64,000 nucleotides of DNA from Zingiber officinale (lineage: Eukaryota > Streptophyta > Magnoliopsida > Zingiberales > Zingiberaceae), in the NCBI RefSeq assembly GCF_018446385.1, contig NC_055997.1:40056254-40120253 (forward strand). The letters run 5' to 3'. The notes beneath the pieces were generated by a model. It searched no databases, was not told the DNA's origin, and saw nothing but the letters and a program-made list of their open reading frames with translations. The position numbers and the translations under genes were made by a program. Below, in pieces: positions 56,160 to 64,000 of this stretch (position 1 is its first letter; each line of letters begins with the position of its first letter).

Positions 56160-57483
56160 TGATTATTACGCAGCGTTGTTATGACACTATTACAACTTTT
56201 TATAGTACATATTCTATTAATCTTCATTTTCAGATCTGATTGGTCATACTCTAATTTAATAGACTAGGATTTTCAAAATTCTAATCTATTTTAAATTCTA
56301 GGTTAAATTTGTTGTCATTTGTTTTTAAACCTTCCAACTATTAGAATTTCAAAACAACTTTAGCCTTAGACTAGAAAAATCCCCTTAGAAATCATGTTCC
56401 CCCAGGACTAGTATTTGAGCATCTCACCAACACCCTAAGATTACCTTGCTTGTGATTGACAAACTTAGAAAGGGGTGAGATGTATAGGCCAATTGCCTGG
56501 ACTTAAGATGCTTATGTCAGTACATCGATATAAGTCTGGGCGTTAAATACAAAACCTACATTAATCAAGTTAAGTTATTCAGCTTAGTCAACCACTAACT
56601 GATCACAATGAACTTAACTTGACTAACCAAGTGAAAGCTGCCATCTTCTGATAGTCAGTAAGTAACTAATTGGTTAGACAGCTATTTTAGATGTCAGGTT
56701 TAGGGGGAGGACTAATTAGTCTCATATTTATTTTTCCTTTACTAAAATTGGTTTTCGAAAAATACTTTCTTAAAAATATTTTAAATCTATTTAACAAATC
56801 TGACTTATCTTTATAAAATCTAATAAACTTGGTCTTGAAAATCTTACTTTTGTAAAATTATCTTTATAAACTTATGTTTAAAAAGGTATTCTAACTCTAC
56901 AAGCTTATTCTGAAATTTTCAATAATTGGATCTAGCTTTAAAGTTTGATTTGAAAATTAAATTTCACTTCATTTTGAAAATCTGGATTTTGTAAACTTAG
57001 ACTTGATAAATAAATTTTTTAAGTAGATTTTCAAACTTAATTTTGAAATTTTGATTTTGAAAACTCATGTTTGTAAAGAATTCCAAGTTCACACTTATTT
57101 TGAAAATTCAATTTCTTGAAACTTGGATACTTATGTTTGAAAATTAGACTTATACTTGAAAATTAGCTTTTAAAAAAAAATTACTCAAAGTATACTAAGT
57201 TATTTTTCAAAACTTAGTTATGTTACAAAAATTACTATGTGGTGAAATTTAAAACTCCTCCAAGTTAACCTGACATCATTTCCTACATTTTTTTTATGTA
57301 TTCTGTATATTTAAAGGTTTAAATTATATCCTTGTTTGATGAATGCCAAAGGGGGAGGGATAGGTAGTTAAGTTAGAAAAATAAAATAAAATTAAAAACT
57401 AACTTAAAACTTCATGCTAGAACAAAATGTTTAACCTTTTTACTCGCATACTTTTACTAACTTAACCAGGTTGTCATTCCATC
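56160..57483 (+). other. Element E 3' non-coding tract
   Basis: AT-rich; 56380-56700 is homologous to the G 3' tract in inverse orientation. No gene seen. Confidence 0.75.
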
Positions 57484-57497
57484 AAAAAGGGGGAGAT
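57484..57497 (+). other. Polypurine tract of element E
   Basis: AAAAAGGGGGAGAT directly before the 3' LTR. Confidence 0.88.
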
Positions 57498-58589
57498 TGT
57501 TGGTGCGGTTAGCACTAACGGTCTAACTCTGGTTTTGATGAATGACAAATTGGATTAAGTTAGGTTTGTTGTGATCTAACACTCTGACCGAGTGTGTAGA
57601 CGAAGTCCAAACAGGTCGACGGGCTGACCGGATGTCTGGCAAGAAGTCCAACTAGGTCGACGGGCTGACTGGATAGCTGGCGAGAAGTCCAAGCGGGTCG
57701 ACGAGCTGACCAGACGCTTGGCAAGAAGTCCAGACGGGTCGAAGGGTTGACCGGACGTCTGGCAGGTAAGTGAAGGTAAGTCACTGGAAGGGAGTGACTG
57801 TGAGGACGCGTTCCCGGGAAGGGAAAATTAGGCATCGATCCGGCTTAGATCCATTTCGGATCTCTAAGTTGAGATCGTGACTAGATTCCGGTCTCGGAAA
57901 GACGGAATCTAAGTCATACTTTTTATGTCAAACTTATGAACTGTGCTAACAATCTGTTTTGCAGGATATACACTATCTATTCACCTCGGACTAACCTTGT
58001 CTTGCAAGAAAGCTGGTTTCTGGAGAAAGGTGGTCCGGGCGCCCGGAAGGGATCTGGGCGCCTGGGAGGTGATTTTTATCTAGATCGCGCGTCGCCACGT
58101 AGAGCTCGTTGGTTGGACCTGCCACGTCTCACCAGGGCGCCCGGAAGGGATCCGGGGTGCCCCGAGCCTCATATAAAAGGAGGGTCAGAGGGGAGCTTCA
58201 GAACAACAATTGAGAAAGAGATTTTCTACTGCTTGCCCTGCTGCTCTGCGCTCCTGCGACGCTAACGAAGCTCCGACAACTCGCTCCTGTTCTTTTAATT
58301 TCTCCTTTGTCGGTATAAGCTTTGTTTTATTTTTCATTAGCACTTCTGTACTTAAACTTTCTGTAATCAAATATTCGAACTGCTAGTGGATTGCCCAACG
58401 AAAGGACTCAACGAGTGTGGGCCTTGGAGTAGGAGTCGACACAGGATCCGAACCAAGTAAAACCAAACTGTGTTAGCCTTGCCTTGATTTCTTACTTTAT
58501 CTTTTCTCTATTTCGTTGTGCGCTTAACTCTTTTCGAATGAAAGTTTTAATCGATATTCACCCCTCTATCGAAACATCACGATCCAACA
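57498..58589 (+). repeat. Element E 3' LTR (1,092 bp)
   Basis: TGTTGGTGCGG to GATCCAACA. Same features as the 5' LTR, including the 41-bp repeats from 57603, palindromes at 58035-58165 and TATA at 58171-58180. Slightly shorter because one palindrome stretch is reduced. Confidence 0.95.
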
Positions 58590-58594
58590 ATTCC

Positions 58595-59631
58595 AACTTG
58601 AGCGGACTACTTTGCCTTGTCTATGATTGCCGGTTGGGAGATCATCAACGATTCCGAGCATTATTCGTCCTCTGGTTTTTCAGAGCAAAACAATTCTCTA
58701 TGTAATGAGTCCCTGACATATGATAAGTACACCACCTTCTTGGGATTTCTTGTGGCATCCCCACATACTGCACCGCTTGAGGCCTGAGTTCAGGTTGGTG
58801 GTGTGGAGGAGGAGCTACACGAGGTCCCCTAGGTGGATGAACAGGGGTTGTGGATTGGTCGTTAGTTGGAACCGGAACAGGTACAACATTTTCCTTCTTG
58901 CAGGCAGCTTGAGCCTCTTCAACATTAATAAATTCAGTAGCTCGCTCAATTAATAAATCAAAATTAGTTGGAGGATTTCATACTAGGTCCTTGAAGAAAT
59001 CATTGTCATTAAGCCCTTAAAAGAAAGCACTCACCAAAATTTCAGTGGTGGCATTAGGAACATCAATGGCTACTTGATTAAACCATTTAATATAGGTTCT
59101 GATGCTTTCCTTAGGCCCTTGTTTGATAGAGAAAAGACTCCAAAGAGTTTTATGATACCTTCTATTACTGGAAAAATGATGAAGAATCACTTTATGAAAA
59201 TCCTTGAAGCGCCGAATAGAATTTTCTGGTAATCTTTTGAACCATCTTTGAGCCGCTCCTCCAAGAGTAGTAAGGAGCATCCGACACTTAACCCCATCAG
59301 AAAACTGTTGTAGCAGAGCCGCACTCTCAAATTTAGAAAGATTATCTTCCAGATTAGTAGTTCCAGAGTACTCTCCGATATTTAGATTTTGATAATGTTT
59401 TGGCAGTGGATCGTCAAGAATCCTTTGAGCAAATGGTGTAACAATTCTCTCAGAGGAACTATCACTGATCACCACCTTCCCCTTGTGTTTCTCTTTTACC
59501 GGTGCTTCACCGAAAGACTCTTGGAGCACTGGTCTTCGTCCTCCTTGCTCCATGGGTGTACGGAAAAAAGCTCGGGGGTGTCGAGTAGAACCAGGAGCAG
59601 GGGTTATATAAGCAAGATCCTCTTCTTCCAT
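58595..59631 (-). pseudogene. Element F gag (Tat/Retand-like)
   Basis: Start Met at 59631 (MEEEDLAYITPAPG). Open to 59017 with the gag capsid domain (PLPKHYQNLNIGEYSG, LLTTLGGAAQRWFKRLP, HFSSNRRYHKT, ESIRTYIKWFNQV). A stop follows FF at 59017, then frames resume with Pro-rich text and a zinc knuckle variant WCTYHMSGTHYIENC at about 58740-58695. Continues across E to 50560. Broken only by stops in the linker in what is visible. Confidence 0.85.
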
Positions 59632-59833
59632 ACCTCTGTTTTTTCGATGACCGTGGTCGAAATTGTAGGATTTACAGCTACAGGCAAGGTACCTCCCGTA
59701 TTCGCTTGTCGTTGTTATTGTAACGCCTTTTGCACTCTTGCACTAATGAGCCTCTTCAATTCTTCCTGAGTTAAAGTAATAATCGTCAGTTTTCCAGCAT
59801 CCTCCATCACGTAGTCTCAAATTCAAGTGAAGA

Positions 59834-59851
59834 TTCCCACATATGGCACCA
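59834..59851 (-). other. Probable primer binding site of element F
   Basis: Reverse complement TGGTGCCATATGTGGGAA, the position and form usual in Tat-type elements (TGGCGCCG...GGGAA). The tRNA is not assigned. Confidence 0.6.
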
Positions 59852-60332
59852 AATTTGATCCTGTCTGAAAGCTTGATGCGATGAAGAGCTGGGGACGGTG
59901 AGTGGAAACTTCGGAGAGAAGGTAGGTGACGGCTCCAGGGAAGATGAATAGCCATGAGTCTGGGAAAACCCAAGCAAATACCAAAGAAACCCAGTCAAAA
60001 ATACCTTCTAGCGACGAGAATAGCAAGTGGAAATTAGATCTGAGAAACCCAAAGTAGATCTAGGGAAGACTCCAACGAATCAGAACATCGTGCCAAAGAA
60101 AACCACAGCTCAATGTTTCGACGGACGTTGTCACCTCCTGCGCACTACGGAACCAACCAACAAAGCGTTAGTGACCTAAGACCAGGGTGGGAATCCCTGA
60201 CTAGACCCTTTGACGCTCAAGTTAGTCCCCTCTACTCCAAGTGGGAGGAAGAAGAAAAGGTTCAGTAAACTGTAGTGGAATTAGAGTTACAGTGATGATG
60301 TTGCGCGTACTTGGCCAACGGAGAGGATTTCC

Positions 60333-60345
60333 CTTTTTATACCAC
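60333..60345 (-). promoter_or_regulatory. TATA box of element F LTR
   Basis: Reverse complement GTATAAAAAGGGA, downstream in minus direction of the tandem repeats. Confidence 0.55.
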
Positions 60346-60692
60346 TTCATATAACCTCCGTAGTCATGAAGTGGCCCCCGATTTGTTAGAGTTTATTATG
60401 AGATGACATAAGTACATGCAATAATAGTTTAAGGAATCTTTTTTGTACCCCAGATGTATCTTCTTTGTCGTCTAGCGCACTTACAGAAGCTTCTAGAAAC
60501 TGTTTCCCGCTAAATTAACCAAACTGTCATATGATCATATATTATTCTTATATCCCTCTCATATTTAATTGTAACACTCCTCACTGGCTATATTTACGAG
60601 GTTTAATGAACATGAGTGCCCTCATGCCGGGCCAGATTTTACCAGGTCGATATCATACTAATAACCTCATAAAGGTGCGTGTTGATATACCT

Positions 60693-61190
60693 GCCCGGGA
60701 TTATATTATCGAGTGTATTGTGCTTATGTCCGACCGAATATTTTCGAGCCGAGTCCCTTCTGACAACCTTGATTTGTATGTTCGCTTAGTTGCCCGAGAT
60801 TACATTACCGAACGATTTATGTGTATGCTCGACCGGGCTTATTCTACCGAGCATGTTAAGCTGGGTCCCTTCTGGCAACCTTGGTTTGTATGTCTGCTCG
60901 ATCGCCTGAAATTACACTACCGAGCGAGTTATGTGTATGCTCGATCGAGCTTCTTCTACCGAGCGTGTTAAGTCAGGTCCCTTCTGACAGCCTTGGTTTG
61001 TATGCTTGCTCGATCGCCCGAGATTACAATACCGAGCGAGTTATGTGTATGCTCGACCGGGCTTCTTCTATCGAGCGTGTTAAGCCGGGTCCCTTCTGAC
61101 AGCCTTGGTTCGTAAGCTTGCTCGATTGCCCGAGCTTACACTACCGAGCGAGTTATGTGTATGCTCGGCCGAGCTTCTTCTACCAAGCGT
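60693..61190 (-). repeat. 112-bp tandem repeat in element F U3
   Basis: gcccgagattaca-type starts at 60792, 60904, 61016 and 61128, exactly 112 bases apart, with a degenerate copy from 60693 and a partial last unit. Units include GCTCGATCGAGC-like palindromes and accgagcgagttatgtgt. Confidence 0.93.
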
Positions 61191-61611
61191 ATCTGAACGC
61201 GTTAATCCTTTGTCTGTTTTAGTTCAGCCGGGCTTTTATACTTGTCCGGACGTATATTTTCGGTCGGTGTTTCATGCTTGATTGAGGTTCCCCTGCTGGG
61301 CGTAGGTGTGCTTTACTAACACTTCACCCATTTGGGTTCGTCCGACACTATATGTTTGGTCGAGCTTTGTCTGCCGAATATGCCTACTCACATCGTGCAC
61401 TCCGATAGTTTTATCCCAGCCGGTCTATATTCTTGACCGGGATTTGCCTACTGGGCGCCTTCATCTGACCCAGGCCTCCTCACTTCTTCTCTCTTCTCCT
61501 CACATCCCCTTTCACATTATTACGTGGGATCCACTCCTTACAATCTATATCAATTATTATTGGTGATTCCTCTACTTCGATGCATGGGAAAGTTGGGTGG
61601 TTCATTAATAG

Positions 61612-62468
61612 TGATGAAGTCTTTTAATTTCATTTTTATTTTGCATTTGATGCAAAAAATTATGACAATCATATATTTACTTTGTCATGCCTTGCAATAA
61701 AAATCTCTTGATATCATCAATGCAATAAGTTTGGTCTCTACAACTAAAGCACTTCTTCTAACATTGAGAAATGATGGTTTTAATATTCTTCTTTCATATG
61801 TCAAATCATTTTGCATAAGTCTGGATGTTTATATATTGGAGATAAGTACTCGTTATAAGCATTCTAGTTATTCATGCTAGCAAAAGGATACCATCACAGT
61901 TGAACATCACTTTTATTATGATATATTTAATGTCGCAATAGATTTTCAGTTAAAAGAGTTGAACTATAGATTCAGTTATGAGACATAGAACTTTTTATGC
62001 TTAACTCTGCTTTGGATTCAAAAGATAATTTTAAATAGTTCAGCATTGATATGATTTGTACTCTCGTTGAGAAGTATTATCCCAAGGACTTCATTGAACA
62101 AGAAATCCATAATTTGATGTGTCAACTACAACATTATGAGCTCGATGTATTTTGCCATGAAAAATTTTAGAAAATGTCCACTATCTTAGAATTGTGCCAA
62201 GGCTTATTTGAAACAAAAAAATTATAATACTATAATTTAATTAACAAGTTGACCTGTCTAGTTTTAACTTTGCTTGTGTCTACCGTAACTACAGAGTCTA
62301 TATTTTTGACTATGAAGCATGTTAAAATAATTTCTCGTAATAGAATGAGAGAATTTTCTGGCAAATTCTATGATTATCTATATTGAGAGAGAGTTTGCTT
62401 TAAGTGTTGATTCAGATTCTATAATTAATGAATATTATACTTTGAAGAATCGTAGATCACAATTTCAA

Positions 62469-62475
<7 letters not shown>
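61612..62475 (+). pseudogene. hAT transposase remnant (TTF/ZMYM1-like), C-terminal half
   Basis: Broken plus-strand text follows the order of plant hAT transposases: SFNFIFILHLMQKIM (61612), [67 protein letters not shown], then the dimerisation block LVLTLLVSTVTTESIF and MKHVKIISRNRMREF (about 62258-62360), and SIINEYYTLKNRR-like text. Stops and frameshifts throughout. The N-terminus is absent at the F border, so F may have inserted in it. Confidence 0.78.
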
Positions 62476-62503
<28 letters not shown>

Positions 62504-62505
62504 AT
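62467..62505. repeat. (TA)n-rich microsatellite
   Basis: Alternating T and A, interrupted once, directly after the transposase remnant. Confidence 0.93.
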
Positions 62506-63449
62506 CTTATATCGTTGGAGTTTGGTGTTGAAGGTATGTACAACTTCTATGATTATCTTTGTATCTTCGTCTTTTTGTAACTCTTAGTTGCTACTAAAAT
62601 TCCACCATGTTATCACTATTAGCACAATTTTTAAACTATGATTGAATTTAGAAAATTTTCCCCCTAATGTTTAGTATGAATTTTGCAATAAGATCATCAT
62701 AAATATTTGACGATGCTAGTGTAGATTTCTAGTTTCAGGATAATCCACTCAGTCATTATTAACTAGTAATCTAAGATGTTCTTGTATGAGTAAAACTTCT
62801 CAAACTATCTTTCTATGCATTCAAAAAAATTGTGTAATTTTTATGTGTTGCTGATGTAAAATTGTATTCCATACTCTTGATTTTAAGTATTTTCTAACAA
62901 TTTCTTTGGCATATTGTAATTTTTTGTCATAAGAGATTATGCGAGAGACACCCTTTATTTGAGATGGAGAGTTCATCAAAAGGTTGAGTCAATTGCCGTT
63001 TATGGAGAGGAAAATGAAATGCAACTTCTATTGTAATATTTTAAAATTGCTTTTGAGAATTTAACTGTAGGATTTCTCTTCTCAAATAACTTAAAAATTA
63101 CTTCTTTAGTATTTTAAATATCACCACGGCTATTACAAGTTTATCAATTCATTCTTCTTTTATTTTGAGCTTATTGGATTTCTCATCATATTTTTTTTTT
63201 TTGTCAATTTGTTCTAAGATTTTCTTATGTCATTTACTTAAATTTGTTATTATTTAATCTTTTTTTTTTGAAATTATTCATCATGAATTGTAAATGATTT
63301 TTGTTGTGAAATTTATTTACCCATCACATTGTAAATTATTTTTGTTATAGGATTCATTATGCTAGGTGTCTTAATGTCAAATCCCTCAACCATGTATTTT
63401 TTTTTGTTATTTTTGGTTAAAATTTTTTTAGCCCGGGTAGAACTCAATT
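62506..63449. other. AT-rich non-coding stretch
   Basis: No frame or RNA gene seen. Poly-T runs near 63190 and 63265. Possibly the 3' non-coding part of the hAT element. Confidence 0.5.
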
Positions 63450-63465
63450 CCTAGCTCCACCCTTG
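63450..63465 (+). other. Possible hAT 3' terminal inverted repeat
   Basis: CCTAGCTCCACCCTTG resembles the CCTGGCTCCGCCACTG terminus of plant hAT elements of this type. The partner end lies off the window or was lost, so this is tentative. Confidence 0.35.
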
Positions 63466-64000
63466 AGTAGGAGGAGCCATTGGTTTAATTTTGTCTTTAT
63501 AACTTCTCTTTTGGAGTTTGAAATGTGATATTTAAATGAGTTTATTAATGAACATGTTCATGAGTCTCTTAACGAACATGTTCACAAGTCTCTAAATAAA
63601 CATATTCGCTAGCTTACGAACTAAATATTATTAAGCCCAAGCTTGACTCGATAATATATTCGAGCTTGAAATCAGGCTCAAGCTTGGCTTGATAATCTAT
63701 TCAATCTCGAATTCAGGCTCATGCTCAGCTCGTTAACTTAATCAAACAAACTCGAACGAATTTTTTTTTTTTCAAACTAAGATCCAAATAGCTCATGAGG
63801 GCTTGACTTGTTTACACCCCTAAATACAAGTTAAAGATTAGAACCCTAAAGGTACAAACGGATCGAACTTGTTCACGAGTTTTTTGAATTAACTGGAATT
63901 TTTTTTATTCGTATATATTTATAAAATTATTGAATCCGAGTCGAACTCGAACATGTTCGATACTTTTTCGAATTGAATTCAAATATATAATATTTTATTT
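63466..64000. other. Non-coding tail with short palindromes
   Basis: Contains gaacatgttca at about 63551 and 63573 and gaacatgttcga near 63951, with gctcaagcttg / gagctTG-type text between. Probably a fragment of a dispersed repeat; not identified. Confidence 0.4.

Larger units (their letters stand above)
50566..58589 (+). mobile_element. Element E: non-autonomous SIRE-like copia with accessory ORF
   Basis: Perfect duplication attcc (50561-50565 and 58590-58594). 5' LTR 50566-51677, primer site, complete gag, a spacer shared with G, then in place of pol an accessory ORF (54825-56153), a 3' tract shared with G, polypurine tract and 3' LTR 57498-58589. No protease, integrase, RT or RNase H. 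It must use enzymes from another element, plausibly a relative of G. Confidence 0.93.
50276..61542 (-). mobile_element. Element F: Tat/Retand-like gypsy element, interrupted by E
   Basis: Minus-strand 5' LTR 59856-61542, primer-site region, gag 59631-58595 and, after E is removed, linker/pre-protease 50560-50276. The E target duplication attcc restores continuity between 58595 and 50560. D abuts at 50276. The right edge lies next to a hAT remnant. Confidence 0.82.
59856..61542 (-). repeat. Element F 5' LTR (about 1,687 bp)
   Basis: Plus-strand start tgatcctgtctg next to the primer site. The right end is placed at ccactccttaca (TGTAAGGAGTGG in minus) by TG/CA logic. Minus-strand TATA near 60333-60345, and a 112-bp tandem repeat in U3. 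With the 3' LTR off the window, the right border is not confirmed. Confidence 0.6.

Overview
The window is plant nuclear DNA and almost all of it is transposable element. I find no host protein gene, tRNA or rRNA. LTR retrotransposons with plant-type primer sites (initiator-Met tRNA for the copia elements, Asp tRNA for one gypsy element), SIRE-like copia gag, Athila-like and Tat/Retand-like gypsy proteins and a plant hAT transposase remnant point to a flowering plant with a large, repeat-rich genome. The species cannot be fixed from this sequence.

Layout, using letters for elements. A (+, copia, 1-8404) has a left LTR cut by the window edge. 8405-9524 is a piece of C (+, Athila-like gypsy), whose 3' end is at 42732-45326. 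B (-, same copia family as A, 9525-42731) is inserted in C with a 4/5 matching target duplication. B is itself interrupted twice. G (-, SIRE-like copia, 13559-28133) lies in its pol region with a perfect tcttt duplication. The tandem array I (-, gag-only copia, 31584-40549) lies in its 5' LTR with a perfect caatc duplication. G carries a solo LTR, S (19299-22450), and a TRIM, H (25347-26044). D (-, Athila-like, gag-protease only) occupies 45327-50275 and abuts C. F (-, Tat/Retand-like gypsy) flanks D at 50276-50565 and resumes at 58595-61542 after E (+, non-autonomous copia, 50566-58589, perfect attcc duplication). F abuts a decayed hAT transposase (61612-62475). The last 1.5 kb is AT-rich non-coding DNA.

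Read outward, H is in G, G in B, B in C, C apparently in D, D apparently in F, and F in or beside hAT. The left ends of D, C, A and F lie outside the window, so those outer levels are inferred from single junctions.

Most coding sequence is broken. The best preserved are the 495-residue gag of E, the pol of G (a few stops and frameshifts, RT motif YVDD intact) and the 261-residue gag reading frame in the middle unit of array I. The most unusual items are: array I, with four LTRs and three internal regions inside one target duplication; E, where pol is replaced by an accessory ORF with an apparent intron and its own TATA box; and the shared layout of the LTR families, in which arrays of short GC-rich palindromes lie upstream of the TATA box.
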